Origin: Lysobacteraceae bacterium NML93-0793
Lineage (GTDB): Bacteria; Pseudomonadota; Gammaproteobacteria; Xanthomonadales; Xanthomonadaceae
Assembly: GCA_002324875.1 (NCBI GenBank)
Contig: NTJG01000005.1
Coordinates: forward strand, 1 to 64,000
Direction: 5' to 3'
Length of the DNA: 64,000 nucleotides
Shown here: in pieces, positions 22,591 to 31,116 of the stretch
How positions within the stretch are numbered: position 1 is the first letter of the stretch
Layout of the letters: each line of letters opens with the position of its first letter
Made by a program: the position numbers and the translations under genes
The notes under the pieces: generated by a model
What the model saw: the letters and a program-made list of their open reading frames with translations, nothing else
Databases searched by the model: none
What the model was told of the DNA's origin: nothing

Positions 22591-23427
22591 TCAGGGTGCC
22601 GCGCGGTCCGGTGCGGCATCGCCGCGCATGGTCGCGAGCATGGCGAGGATGGCCTGGGCGGTTTCGCCCGGCCGCTCCATGGGATAGAGATGGCTGCCGT
22701 CGACCCAGGCCAGGCGCGTGCCGACTCGAGCACGCGTCGCACGCAGCCCGATCTGGGCGACCTCGCGCGAGCGCCGGCCGGCGATGAACCCCATCGGCGC
22801 GCTCACGTGCTGCGCGGCGCGGTGCACGCTGCGTGTGGGCAGGGTTGCGTAGATACGGTGTTCGATGTCGCGATCGAACAGCAGGCGTCGCCCTTGCGCA
22901 TCGGGCACCGTCGCCGCCGATGCGTAGTCCGACAGGACCTGTGGATCCCATCGCGCGAACGCGGGCTTGGCGGCGAAGTGGGCACGCACCGAATCGACGT
23001 CGGGCCAGTGGGTGCGGCGTTGCAGCGTCTGCCGCAGCGGCATCAGATGCCGATCCAGCCCGGTCCGTCGCCCCAGCTTGATCAGATGTGCGGTGAGCCC
23101 ACCGATCAGGGGCGAGTCGAGCAGCACCACGCCGCGCACGCGCAGCCCGAGTCGAGCGGCGGCGAGCACGCTGAGATAGCCGCCGAGCGAGTGACCGAGC
23201 AGCCAGACCGGCGGCCCGTCGGCTTGCGCCTCGATGTGGTCCATCAGCTGGCGCGTCAGCCCGGGCCAACCCCGCGAGACCGGGTAGCCGGGTGCGTGTC
23301 CGAAGGCGTCGACGTGGCTGATGTCGAACTGCGCGCGCAGCGGCGCGAGCATCCGGGCATAGGTGGCCGCCGGAAAGCCGTTGGCGTGTGAGAAGACCAG
23401 ATGGTCCCGCACCCGCGGCGCGGTCAT
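22591..23427 (-). CDS. Alpha/beta hydrolase
   Basis: A 278-residue single-domain hydrolase. The oxyanion strand is VFSHANGFPA, the nucleophile elbow is GHSLGG, and a late VDGSHLYPMERP supplies the catalytic His. The sequence resembles the SHANGFP subgroup of alpha/beta hydrolases found in proteobacteria, whose substrates are not established. Its ATG at 23427 shares one base with the stop of the upstream frame (TGATG), so it is coupled to the transporter-like gene even though that gene is frameshifted here. Confidence 0.85.
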   Translation of the reverse strand: MTAPRVRDHLVFSHANGFPAATYARMLAPLRAQFDISHVDAFGHAPGYPVSRGWPGLTRQLMDHIEAQADGPPVWLLGHSLGGYLSVLAAARLGLRVRGVVLLDSPLIGGLTAHLIKLGRRTGLDRHLMPLRQTLQRRTHWPDVDSVRAHFAAKPAFARWDPQVLSDYASAATVPDAQGRRLLFDRDIEHRIYATLPTRSVHRAAQHVSAPMGFIAGRRSREVAQIGLRATRARVGTRLAWVDGSHLYPMERPGETAQAILAMLATMRGDAAPDRAAP

Positions 23428-24183
23428 CAGCGCAGGCCCACCGACAGACCGACGCCTCCGGTCCAGTCGGGCGCATCGCCGCCGATGCCGCGCAGCAGCG
23501 AGACATCGAGCTGCACGGTGCTGCGGGGCTGCCAGGTCATACCACCGCCGGCGCGCAGCCCGCGCTCGTTGCCCGAGCCCAGCACCGCTTCGACATAGCT
23601 GCCGAACGCATCGCCTGCATGCCACTCGAGACTCGGGGCGAGCTGCCAGCCGCGCCCCGTATCGTCGCGGGCGTATCCGGAGAACACCGAGAAGCCCCGG
23701 CCCGTCGCCGTCTCGCCGGCCACGGTCGCTCCGAGACTGTAGGCACGCCGCTGCGGACGCAGCTCCGCCGATCCGGTGCGCAGGCCGTACTGGGCCAGCA
23801 GGGCCCAGTCGAGGTCACCGGCCACGGGCAGTGCCCACTTGAGCCCGACGCGACTGTCACCCGCGCCGTGTCGCTGGAGGCGGCCGTCAGCGGACGTCTC
23901 CGACTGGCGCACGTGCGGCGCGCCGGCGAGCTGCAGTTCGAGCGAGGCGCCAAGGCCGATGCGCAGAACACTCCCGAAGGGTAAGTGTCGTCGTCCGAAC
24001 GCCGTCGCCTGCGTCGCGCTCGCTGTCCGGAAGGCCCTGCTCCCAGACCACCCTGCCCGGCGCCAGCACGGACGCCGAAAGCCCGGTGCCCGGACGGTCG
24101 AATTCGACAGGTTCGTCCGCGAACGCGGCACCCGCCGAGACCGCGCACACGCACGCCGCCAGGCGGGGCCACGCGCGCTTCAC
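23427..24183 (-). pseudogene. Outer-membrane transporter-like protein (Phenol_MetA_deg type) with a frameshift
   Basis: The first frame starts at GTG 24183 (overlapping the upstream stop as GTGA) and encodes a clean signal peptide (RLAACVCAVSAGAAFA) and the family's opening VEFDRPGTGLSAS, reaching DGVRTTTLT. The second frame, shifted by one base, takes over near 23975-23990 and supplies the rest of the barrel (PFGSVLRIGLGASLELQLAG through WTGGVGLSVGLR). Together they make about 250 residues, the normal length of these porin-like proteins. Both frames keep normal codon use up to the join, so this is either a recent one-base indel or a sequencing error. The gene sits in a coupled row with the DUF2058 and hydrolase genes. 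Confidence 0.75.
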
Positions 24184-24869
24184 CACACCAGGTCGTCCGG
24201 CACCTGATAGCGGGGATCGCTGTACGGATCCTCGCCTGCGGGCGCGGCAGGATCGACCCGCAGCGCCACGCCCTGCGGGAAGATCGCCTCGGCCTCGTCG
24301 AGCACCGCGGCGGTCACCAGCAGGTAGCGGCCGTTGAGCTGGACCACGCCGAGTTCGCCGGCATTGAGAGCGGCGAGCTGCTCGGCATCCACATGGATGC
24401 GCTTGATCTTGCCGCCGTATTCGAAATGGCGGGCGATGTCGGCCTCGGGACGGTTGAGCGCCTTGCCCTGCATGAAGGTCTCGAGCTTCGCGCGGGCTTC
24501 GCGGCGCAGCCGGGCCTCTTCCTGCTTCAGCCGCTCGGCCTCGATGCGCTCGTCCTTCTCGCGCTGGGCGCGGATGGCGAAGGCCTTGGCGAGATCGATG
24601 TCGCCCTGCGGCGGACGCGGCTTGCGCGACAGGCCTTGCGGCCCCGCGCCACGCGGTGTGGCCGCCCGGTCGGCACCCCGTGCCTGCCCGCCCGGCTTGC
24701 CGCCCGCGGGGCGTGGCCGCCCGTCGCCGGCCTTGCCCGGCGGACGCGGACCGCGTCGGTCGGCGTTCCGGTCGTTGGGACGCGGGCGGCGTTCGTCGCG
24801 GGACGGCACCGGCTTGGCCGGGGCCTTGAACCCCAGGCCGAGCAGCTGGTCGCGAAGGGAATCGGTCAT
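24180..24869 (-). CDS. DUF2058 family protein (YaiL-like)
   Basis: A 229-residue soluble basic protein. It opens SLRDQLLGLGFK, the DUF2058 signature, continues with a Pro/Arg/Gly-rich disordered stretch (about residues 20-90), a coiled coil rich in Glu, Arg and Lys (100-130), and the conserved C-terminal domain (FEYGGKIKRIHVDAEQ). The family is associated with nucleic acid or nucleoprotein but has no defined activity. Its stop overlaps the next gene start as GTGA and it follows slyX after 14 bp, so it is part of a minus-strand operon. Confidence 0.85.
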   Translation of the reverse strand: MTDSLRDQLLGLGFKAPAKPVPSRDERRPRPNDRNADRRGPRPPGKAGDGRPRPAGGKPGGQARGADRAATPRGAGPQGLSRKPRPPQGDIDLAKAFAIRAQREKDERIEAERLKQEEARLRREARAKLETFMQGKALNRPEADIARHFEYGGKIKRIHVDAEQLAALNAGELGVVQLNGRYLLVTAAVLDEAEAIFPQGVALRVDPAAPAGEDPYSDPRYQVPDDLVW

Positions 24870-24883
24870 CGTGGGGCGGTCAC

Positions 24884-25114
24884 TCAGTAATGCGGCGGCG
24901 GCGGTTCGTCCGACGGATCGGGAAACTGCACGGTACGCGCCTGACGCAGGTCGTCCATCATCCGGCGCAGCAGACCGGTCTGCGCACCGAGTTCGAGCCG
25001 GGCCTGGCTCAGGGCGTCGTTGAGCTGGACGATGGTCTCCTCCTGGAACGCGAGCCGCGTTTCCAGTTCGGTGACCCGCTGCTCCAGCGTGGCGTGGATG
25101 TCGTTCTGGTCCAT
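24884..25114 (-). CDS. slyX: SlyX-like coiled-coil protein
   Basis: A 76-residue protein with a heptad coiled coil (LEQRVTELETRLAFQEETIV) and the characteristic C-terminal proline-rich end PPPPHY, matching SlyX. SlyX was named from its place next to slyD, an FKBP-type isomerase; here too the upstream gene is an FKBP-type isomerase. Function remains unknown. The ATG at 25114 is the only start consistent with the family length. Confidence 0.88.
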   Translation of the reverse strand: MDQNDIHATLEQRVTELETRLAFQEETIVQLNDALSQARLELGAQTGLLRRMMDDLRQARTVQFPDPSDEPPPPHY

Positions 25115-25161
25115 GTCGGTAGCCTGGCGCCGCGCTCCGGTCGGGTGCGGCGCCGCGGACC

Positions 25162-25929
25162 TCAGTTGCGGACGATGTCCTGCAGCTCGACCTCGAACAC
25201 CAGCGCCTGGTTCGGACCGATCGGGCCCGAGCCCATCTCGCCGTAGCCCAGCGCCGCCGGAATCCACAGTTCGTACTTGCTGCCGACCGGCATCAGCTGC
25301 AGGCCTTCCTGCCAGCCCGGGACGACCTGGTTCAGCGCGAACTGGGCCGGCTCGCCACGATCATAGGAGCTGTCGAAGGTCTCGCCGTTGAGCAGCGTGC
25401 CCTTGTAGTGCACGCGCACGGTGTCGTTCGGGCCGGGCTTGGCGCCGGTGCCTTCGGTGATCACGCGGTACTGCAGGCCCGAGGCCGTGGTCTGCACGCC
25501 TTCCTTCGTCGCGTTCTGGGCGAAGAAGGTCTCGGCCTCGGCGAGGTTGGTCTTCGACTTCTCCTGCATTTCGGCCATCTGCTTGGCCTGCATGCGCTCG
25601 CCGAACGACTGCATCACCGCCATCGCCTGCTCGTCGCTGATCTCGATGGCCTTGTCGTCCAGGGTCTCGGCAATGGCGCGCTGCAGCGTCTTGACGTCGA
25701 TCTCGTCCTTGATCTGCTTGAGCTGCTCGCCCATCTGGTTGCCGATGATGTAGCTGATCTGCTCGCGCTCGCCCTTGAGGCCCGCGATGTCGGCACCGGT
25801 GGCCGGCGCGTCGGCGGCGGCGCTCTCGACCGGCTTGCCGGTCTCCTTGTCGATCGGCTTGCAGGCGATCATCGCCAGCGGCAGGGCGGCGGCCAGGCCG
25901 GCGATGGCGAAACGCGTGGTGGTCTTCAT
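25162..25929 (-). CDS. FKBP-type peptidyl-prolyl isomerase lipoprotein (Mip/FkpA type)
   Basis: A 255-residue periplasmic folding factor. A lipobox MIAC ends the signal sequence (Cys23), a helical dimerisation domain follows (ISYIIGNQMGEQLKQI onward, residues 57-130), then the FKBP catalytic domain from about 150 (VRVHYKGTLLNGETFDSS, PGWQEGLQLMPVGSKYELWI, LVFEVELQDI) with the aromatic pocket residues present. It would dimerise and catalyse proline isomerisation in exported proteins. A second, diverged FKBP gene lies directly upstream on the same strand. Confidence 0.93.
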   Translation of the reverse strand: MKTTTRFAIAGLAAALPLAMIACKPIDKETGKPVESAAADAPATGADIAGLKGEREQISYIIGNQMGEQLKQIKDEIDVKTLQRAIAETLDDKAIEISDEQAMAVMQSFGERMQAKQMAEMQEKSKTNLAEAETFFAQNATKEGVQTTASGLQYRVITEGTGAKPGPNDTVRVHYKGTLLNGETFDSSYDRGEPAQFALNQVVPGWQEGLQLMPVGSKYELWIPAALGYGEMGSGPIGPNQALVFEVELQDIVRN

Positions 25930-26003
25930 CTTGAGGGCAGCTCCGGTGAAAGTCGTATTGGGAAAGAGAAACGGCGGCGCGTAATGGCGCCGCGCGTCAG
26001 TGG

Positions 26004-26924
26004 TCAGAGGATGTCGAGCAGTTCGACATCGAAGACCAGGGTGGAGTTCGGCGGGATATTCGGCGGACTGCCGCGCTGGCCGTAGGCCAGGTCACCCGGG
26101 ATCCAGAAACGGTACTTGCCGCCGATGGGCATCAGCTGCAGGCCTTCGGTCCAGCCGGCGATGACCTGATCGAGGCCGAATACCGCGGGTTCGTTGCGCG
26201 CATAGGAGCTGTCGAACTCGGTGCCGTCGAGCAGCGTGCCGCGATAGTGCACGCGCACCCGGTCGCTGGCGCGCGGGCGTGGCCCCTGCCCTGCGCGTTC
26301 GACGCGGTACTGGATGCCGGAGGCGGTGGCGAATACGCCGGCCGTGCCGCGGTTCTCGGCCAGGAAGCGGATGCCGGCCTCGCGATTGGCGTTCGCGGCG
26401 TCGGCCGCCCGCGTCTGCGCCCGCATGACCATGGCCTGGCGCGCGGCCTCGATCTGCTCGGCGGCCATCGTCGGCGGCGTGCCGGCGACGACCTCACGCA
26501 CCGCGCGCATCAGCGGTGCGATCTCGATCTCGTCCTTCAGCGGCAGCAGCGATCGTCCGATGTCCGCGCCCACCAGGGTGCCTGCCCGTGCCCCGTCGAG
26601 CGCCGGCGGCTCGCTGCCCGGCGGCATGCCGGGCACCGGGCGACCGCTGCGCGCGGCCGCGCGCTGGCCCAGTGCCAGGCCCACCTGCTGGCGCTCGGCA
26701 TCGGGCAGCACCGGTGCATTGCCGGCCAGGGTCGCCACGACGGCACGTTCGAATGCGGCGAGGTCGAGATCGGGCGCGATCTGGCGGATCGAGCCGGCGA
26801 CATCGAGGCCGACGACGTAGCTGGTCGCCTCCCGGTCGGCGGCAGGCGTGGCCGCGGCCGTCTGCGCCGCGGCGGCGATCAGCAGCGCCAGCGTACCGGC
26901 GCGCAACAGGGTCAACATCCGCAA
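26004..26924 (-). CDS. FKBP-type peptidyl-prolyl isomerase with two N-terminal dimerisation-like domains
   Basis: A 306-residue exported isomerase. After the signal peptide (ALLIAAAAQTAAA) there are two successive FKBP_N-like helical units: TSYVVGLDVAGSIRQIAPDL (residues 34 to about 95) and GTLVGADIGRSLLPLKDEI (about 115-175). The catalytic FKBP domain follows from about 200 (VRVHYRGTLLDGTEFDSSYA, GWTEGLQLMPIGGKYRFWI, LVFDVELLDIL). The C-terminal domain is very close to that of the neighbouring FKBP lipoprotein, so the pair is a tandem duplication in which this copy gained or kept an extra helical unit and lost the lipobox. Confidence 0.88.
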   Translation of the reverse strand: MRMLTLLRAGTLALLIAAAAQTAAATPAADREATSYVVGLDVAGSIRQIAPDLDLAAFERAVVATLAGNAPVLPDAERQQVGLALGQRAAARSGRPVPGMPPGSEPPALDGARAGTLVGADIGRSLLPLKDEIEIAPLMRAVREVVAGTPPTMAAEQIEAARQAMVMRAQTRAADAANANREAGIRFLAENRGTAGVFATASGIQYRVERAGQGPRPRASDRVRVHYRGTLLDGTEFDSSYARNEPAVFGLDQVIAGWTEGLQLMPIGGKYRFWIPGDLAYGQRGSPPNIPPNSTLVFDVELLDIL

Positions 26925-27020
26925 GATCTCCTGCCCGGACCGTCCGGACTGATGCAGCCGGCTATTGTCGCGGCGATTCCGACAGCGGGCAATCGCCCGC
27001 CCCGATGGCTCAGGGGCGCT

Positions 27021-27650
27021 TCAGCGCGCGCCGGGACGCGGCGCGGCGAGTGCGCGATCGATCGCGGCGACGATCTGCGGATCGTCCGGCGCCGTGCGGC
27101 TGCCCCACTGGGCGATTACCCGACCGTCCCGGCCCACCAGATACTTGTGGAAGTTCCACTGCGGCGCCTGTCCGGTGGCCGCAGCGAGCTGGCGATACAG
27201 CGGCGTGGCATCCGCGCCGACGACATGCACCTTCTCGAACATCGGGAACTTCACCCCGTAGGTCAGCGTGCAGAATTCCTGGATCGCCTGCTCGTCGTCG
27301 AATTCCTGCTCGCGGAAATCGCCGGACGGAAAGCCCAGCACCGCGAACCCGCGGCTGCGCAGGCGTGCGTGCATGGCTTCGAGCGCCTCGAACTGTGGGG
27401 TGAATCCGCATTTGCTGGCCGTGTTGACGATCAGCAGCACATCCCCGCGGTAGGTGGTGGCGAGATCGACCGGCTCACGTCCCGCCAGCGGCCGATACCG
27501 GTGATCGATCACCCGCAACCCGGCATTCGACGTGGCCTCGGCGGAGGCACGTGCCGGCGTGCGGGATTGCGACAGGGCAACGGTGGAGGCCACCACCACC
27601 GCCAGGCCGCCGGCGAGCAGACACCACTTGATTGCAGACGATCCGCGCAT
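27021..27650 (-). CDS. Membrane-anchored or exported glutathione peroxidase family protein
   Basis: A 209-residue thioredoxin-fold peroxidase. Residues 1-28 form an N-terminal membrane segment or signal. The peroxidatic Cys is in NTASKCGFTPQ, the conserved FPSGDF loop follows (Gly-Asp in place of the usual Asn-Gln), and QWNFHKYLVGRDG carries the catalytic Trp-Asn. Proteobacterial members usually draw electrons from thioredoxin and reduce lipid or organic hydroperoxides. Its cytoplasmic counterpart lies at 52585. It is transcribed away from the ABC operon. Confidence 0.88.
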   Translation of the reverse strand: MRGSSAIKWCLLAGGLAVVVASTVALSQSRTPARASAEATSNAGLRVIDHRYRPLAGREPVDLATTYRGDVLLIVNTASKCGFTPQFEALEAMHARLRSRGFAVLGFPSGDFREQEFDDEQAIQEFCTLTYGVKFPMFEKVHVVGADATPLYRQLAAATGQAPQWNFHKYLVGRDGRVIAQWGSRTAPDDPQIVAAIDRALAAPRPGAR

Positions 27651-27707
27651 CGCGATGCTCCGGCAGTACCCCTGCCATCAGTTGGGTGGACGGGACGGCC
27701 ACACGTG

Positions 27708-27735
27708 TTGACACGCCCTGATGTGGTGTTATAGT
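27708..27735 (+). promoter_or_regulatory. Strong sigma-70-like promoter of the YtrA/ABC operon
   Basis: TTGACA at 27708-27713 and TATAGT at 27730-27735 with a 16-bp spacer, the best housekeeping-type promoter in the window. The operator below overlaps its -10 box. Confidence 0.8.
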
Positions 27736-27748
27736 TGCCTACAACACC
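27725..27748. promoter_or_regulatory. YtrA-type operator (inverted repeat)
   Basis: GGTGTT at 27725-27730 and AACACC at 27743-27748, with TAG and CTA inside, form a 24-bp inverted repeat matching at 9 of 10 positions per half (GGTGTTnTAG / CTAnAACACC). This is the form of operators bound by YtrA-subfamily GntR repressors, and such a repressor is encoded 310 bp downstream. It covers the -10 box, so binding would block transcription. Confidence 0.8.
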
Positions 27749-27773
27749 TACCCACTAGAGCAGGACGGTCCCC

Positions 27774-28055
27774 ATGAACCGCAGGCTCCACACCCCGATC
27801 TTCGCATGCGCCGCCTCGACCGCAACGCTGGTCCTCGGCCTGCTGGTCGCCTGGCCGGCGTTTCCGGCCGACGAGGCCACCGGCGCTGGCGCTGCCCCCG
27901 ATGTGACCGCGGCGGCTGGTGAAACGCGGACCCCGTCCAAGGCCGCCGTCGACGTCACCGCCGCCCCTGCACCGCGCAGCCGCAGCAAGCGCGCCCGCAA
28001 TGCCATCGCCTTGCCTTACTTTTCGTTCGCGCGGGGCACCGGTGGGAGGAGCTGA
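27774..28055 (+). CDS. Small exported or membrane protein, first gene of the YtrA/ABC operon
   Basis: A 93-residue protein of unknown function. Residues 8-33 form a signal peptide or single membrane helix (ATLVLGLLVAWPAFP); the remainder is Ala/Thr-rich, then basic (RSRSKRARN), ending with ALPYFSFARG. The ATG follows the promoter by about 40 bp and the stop lies four bases before the GntR start, so it is in the operon. Similar short leader genes occur before YtrA-type regulators in related bacteria, but I cannot name a family. Confidence 0.65.
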   Translation: MNRRLHTPIFACAASTATLVLGLLVAWPAFPADEATGAGAAPDVTAAAGETRTPSKAAVDVTAAPAPRSRSKRARNAIALPYFSFARGTGGRS

Positions 28056-28059
28056 GGCC

Positions 28060-28431
28060 ATGGCCAACATCGAATGGAGCGACGGCGCTCCCATCTACCG
28101 GCAATTGAAGGAACGCGTGATCGCGATGATGCTCGACGGCGTGCTCAAGCCCGGCGACGCATTGCCGTCGGTGCGCCAGGTGGCCGCCGACTACCAGCTC
28201 AACCCCATCACCGTTTCCCGCGCCTACCAGGAACTGGCCGACGAGGCCCTGGTGGAAAAGCGCCGCGGCCTCGGCATGTTCGTCACCGAGGAGGCCTCCA
28301 AGAAGCTGCGCAGCAGCGAACGCGAGCGCTTCCTGCAGGAGGAATGGCCGCTGGTGGTGGAACGGATCGAACGCCTCGGCCTCTCGGCCCGGGATCTGCT
28401 GCAGTCCATCGGCAATGGAGCCAACGAATGA
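28060..28431 (+). CDS. GntR-family transcriptional regulator, YtrA subfamily
   Basis: A 123-residue regulator. Residues 1-75 are the GntR winged helix (APIYRQLKERV, then the recognition helix SVRQVAADYQLNPITVSRAY); residues 80-123 form the short helical C-terminal dimerisation segment of the YtrA subfamily, with no ligand-binding FCD or UTRA domain. YtrA-type regulators repress ABC transporter operons and respond to cell-envelope antibiotics. It has GGGAGGAG upstream and overlaps the ATPase gene as ATGA. The inverted repeat at 27725-27748 is its likely operator. Confidence 0.9.
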   Translation: MANIEWSDGAPIYRQLKERVIAMMLDGVLKPGDALPSVRQVAADYQLNPITVSRAYQELADEALVEKRRGLGMFVTEEASKKLRSSERERFLQEEWPLVVERIERLGLSARDLLQSIGNGANE

Positions 28432-29303
28432 ACGCCGTCCCCGATATCCCGGTGATCACCGCGCGCAACCTCTCCAAGATCTACAAGGGCGCGCGCGCGC
28501 TCGACGGCACCAGCTTCCAGATTCCCGCCGGTCGCATCGTCGGCCTGATCGGCCCCAACGGCGCCGGCAAGACCACCGCGCTCAAGGCGCTGCTGGGCCT
28601 GATCCGCTTCGACGGCGAGATGTCCGTGCTGGGCCGCGACCCGCGCACCGAGCGCGACGCTCTGATGAACGATGTCTGCTTCATCGCCGACGTCGCCGTG
28701 CTGCCGCGCTGGATGCGGGTGCGCGACGCGATCGACTTCGTCGAGGGCGTGCACCCCCGTTTCGACCGCGCCCGCTGCGAGCGCTTTCTGGCCAACACCA
28801 AGCTGGCGCCCAAGCAGCGCGTGCGCGAGATGTCCAAGGGCATGATCGTGCAGCTGCACCTGGCACTCGTGATGGCGATCGACGCCAAGCTGCTGGTGCT
28901 CGATGAGCCCACGCTCGGCCTCGACATCCTCTATCGCAAGCAGTTCTACCAGCGCCTGCTGGAGGACTACTTCGACGAGCAGAAGACGATCATCGTCACG
29001 ACGCACCAGGTCGAGGAGATCGAGCACATCCTGACCGACGTGCTCTTCATCCAGAACGGCAGGATCGTGCTGGACGCGCCGATGGACGATGTCGGCGAGC
29101 GCTTCGTCGAAGTGCTGGTCAACGCCGACCAGCTCGACGCCGCCCGCGCCCACCGCCCCATCGACGAACGCGCCCTCCCCTTCGGCAAGACCGTGATGCT
29201 GTTCGACGGCGTGCCCGTTTCCACCCTCTCCGTTTTCGGTGAGACCCGCACGCCGGGCCTGGCCGATCTGTTCGTGGCCACGATGAAAGGAGCCTACGCA
29301 TGA
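28428..29303 (+). CDS. ABC transporter ATP-binding protein (YtrB type)
   Basis: A 291-residue ATPase. Walker A is GPNGAGKTT (residues 42-50), Walker B is LLVLDEPTLGLD, the signature is MSKGM in place of LSGGQ as is common in YtrB-like exporters, and the switch His is in VTTHQVEEIEH. About 70 C-terminal residues form a small extra domain. It energises the permease encoded next, with which it overlaps by ATGA. The transported substrate is unknown; operon homologues are linked to envelope stress. Confidence 0.93.
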   Translation: MNAVPDIPVITARNLSKIYKGARALDGTSFQIPAGRIVGLIGPNGAGKTTALKALLGLIRFDGEMSVLGRDPRTERDALMNDVCFIADVAVLPRWMRVRDAIDFVEGVHPRFDRARCERFLANTKLAPKQRVREMSKGMIVQLHLALVMAIDAKLLVLDEPTLGLDILYRKQFYQRLLEDYFDEQKTIIVTTHQVEEIEHILTDVLFIQNGRIVLDAPMDDVGERFVEVLVNADQLDAARAHRPIDERALPFGKTVMLFDGVPVSTLSVFGETRTPGLADLFVATMKGAYA

Positions 29304-30346
29304 ACGCGCCCGCCGACACCATCGATCCGCCGGCGCGCACGGCCCGGCCCGCACACGCCACGCATACGTTCCGTCTGCTGCTGCGCCGCGAATACTGGGA
29401 GCACAGGGGCGGCATCGTCTGGGCGCCGGCGATTGCCGGTGCGATCTCGCTGCTGCTGTCGGTGGGTTTGCTGGTGATGGCGATCTTCTTCGCCCACCGC
29501 TCGATCGCCGAAGGGCACACGATCGAACACAACGGCGTGACCATCAACGGTCTCGATCTGGGCACCCTGATCCGTCAGCTCAACAGCGAGGACATGCGTC
29601 AGCTCGCCGACGGCCTCTACATGACGTTGTTCATGGCCTCGAGCTGGCCGTTCATCGTGATGATCTTCGTCGCCTTCTTCTACTGCCTCGGCGCGCTCTA
29701 CGACGATCGCAAGGACCGCAGCGTGCTGTTCTGGAAATCGCTGCCGGTCTCCGACAGCGCGACGGTGCTGTCGAAGCTGGTGACCGCTGTGGTGGTGATT
29801 CCGCTCGCGGCCACGCTGATCGCCATCGTCACGATGCTGCTGTTCCTGATCGCGATCAGCATTGCCGCGGCCGCGCACGGCGCCAATCCGCTGCCACTGC
29901 TGTGGGGCAACGGCACGCCGTTCGTGCTGGCCGGCCAGTATCTGGCGGCGATTCCGGTGTACGCGGCCTGGGCCCTGCCGACCGTTGGCTGGTTGCTGCT
30001 GTGCTCGGCCTGGTCGCGCGGCAAGCCGTTTCTGTGGGCGGTGCTGGTGCCGCTCGCGTTCGGCGTGGCGAGTTCGATGACCGGGTTGCTGCAGCTCGTC
30101 GGTCTGGAGCGCCACTGGCTCTGGGGCAATGTCGTCGCGCGGATGCTGCTCGGCACGGTGCCGCTGACCGGCGCCGACCTCTCTTACGTGTCGGAGGCCA
30201 TGGAGCGGGGCGAGGTGACCAATATGCTCGGCATCAGTGGGGTCTATTCCAACTTCGCCCTGCCGTCCATGTGGATCGGCATCGTCGCCGGCGCCGTGAT
30301 GATCGCCATCGCCATCCGCCTGCGCCGCTGGCGCGAGGAAGGCTGA
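29300..30346 (+). CDS. ABC transporter permease
   Basis: A 348-residue integral membrane protein with about six membrane segments: one after the cytoplasmic N-terminus (IVWAPAIAGAISLLLSVGLL), a periplasmic loop (about 75-110), then segments around FIVMIFVAFFYCLGALYD, VVVIPLAATLIAIVTMLLFL, the ALPTVGWLLLCSAW region, the FLWAVLVPLAFGV region, and the C-terminal WIGIVAGAVMIAIAI. The short cytoplasmic motif YDDRKDRSVLFWKSLPVSD is typical of ABC-2-type permeases. It is coupled to the ATPase by ATGA. Confidence 0.9.
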   Translation: MNAPADTIDPPARTARPAHATHTFRLLLRREYWEHRGGIVWAPAIAGAISLLLSVGLLVMAIFFAHRSIAEGHTIEHNGVTINGLDLGTLIRQLNSEDMRQLADGLYMTLFMASSWPFIVMIFVAFFYCLGALYDDRKDRSVLFWKSLPVSDSATVLSKLVTAVVVIPLAATLIAIVTMLLFLIAISIAAAAHGANPLPLLWGNGTPFVLAGQYLAAIPVYAAWALPTVGWLLLCSAWSRGKPFLWAVLVPLAFGVASSMTGLLQLVGLERHWLWGNVVARMLLGTVPLTGADLSYVSEAMERGEVTNMLGISGVYSNFALPSMWIGIVAGAVMIAIAIRLRRWREEG

Positions 30347-30378
30347 GTCCCGCCCGTTCCGCGTTCGGAGATCCGTCG

Positions 30379-31047
30379 ATGCGATTCGTCCGTCTGTGTG
30401 CCAGCGCCGCCCTCGCCATCTGCCTGCCGTTGAGCGCCTGGTCGGCCTCGCCCGGTAACGACGGCAGCATCCGCAGCGAGATCCGCCGCGACCTCGACGA
30501 CGCCCGCCGCGAGATCCGCACCGATCTCGCCAGGGCCCGGGCCGACCTCGAGACGGAGAACCTCGACGTCGGCAACAGCCTGCGGTTCGGCGGCGACGAC
30601 CGGTCCACGAAGACATCGGACACCCCGCTGCCGAAAGCCGAGATCACGCCGCAGGGCGATTTCCTGGTCGAAAACCGGGCCTTCGCCATCGATGCCGCGC
30701 AGCGCCGCCAGCTGCTGGCCTATCGGGGCATGGTCCTGGACGTCGCCCGGGCCGGCATCGACATCGGGGAGGTCACGGCACTGGCCGCGATGGATTCGGT
30801 GGACCGCGGCGTGTTCTCGCTGCTGGTCGGCGCGATGACCGGCCGTCTGGAGCGCCGCATCGAGCGTTCGGTGCGCGACACGGTCGGTCCCGGCGTCGCG
30901 CTGATCTGCGACCGGCTCCCGGCGCTGCGCGACGCCCAGCAACAGCTGGCGGCGGATCTGCCCGAGTTCCGGCCCTACGCGCGACTCGAGGCCGATGACA
31001 GCGCGTCCTGCCGCCGCGAAGTCCAGCGCGAATTCGCCATACGTTGA
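30379..31047 (+). CDS. DUF2884-like (YggN family) exported protein
   Basis: A 222-residue periplasmic protein. A signal peptide (LAICLPLSAWSA) is followed by a charged helix and a conserved block LPKAEITPQGDFLVENRAFA then IDAAQRRQLLAYRG and VARAGIDIG, which is shared almost word for word with the lipoprotein encoded at 32000. The block resembles DUF2884/YggN, a periplasmic family of unknown function. GGAG lies eight bases before the ATG. It is in the operon, 32 bp after the permease gene. Confidence 0.72.
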   Translation: MRFVRLCASAALAICLPLSAWSASPGNDGSIRSEIRRDLDDARREIRTDLARARADLETENLDVGNSLRFGGDDRSTKTSDTPLPKAEITPQGDFLVENRAFAIDAAQRRQLLAYRGMVLDVARAGIDIGEVTALAAMDSVDRGVFSLLVGAMTGRLERRIERSVRDTVGPGVALICDRLPALRDAQQQLAADLPEFRPYARLEADDSASCRREVQREFAIR

Positions 31048-31116
31048 GGCGCGAGCCCCAGCGTGATCACCCCCGTTCACGACACCCGCCACCGCACCAG
31101 ACCAGGAGATCGCGAC

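Noticed and set aside
30379-30616. Minus-strand frame over the first DUF2884-like gene and permease end
   Set aside because: Arg-rich shadow with no domain; the plus-strand genes have ribosome-binding sites and signal peptides.
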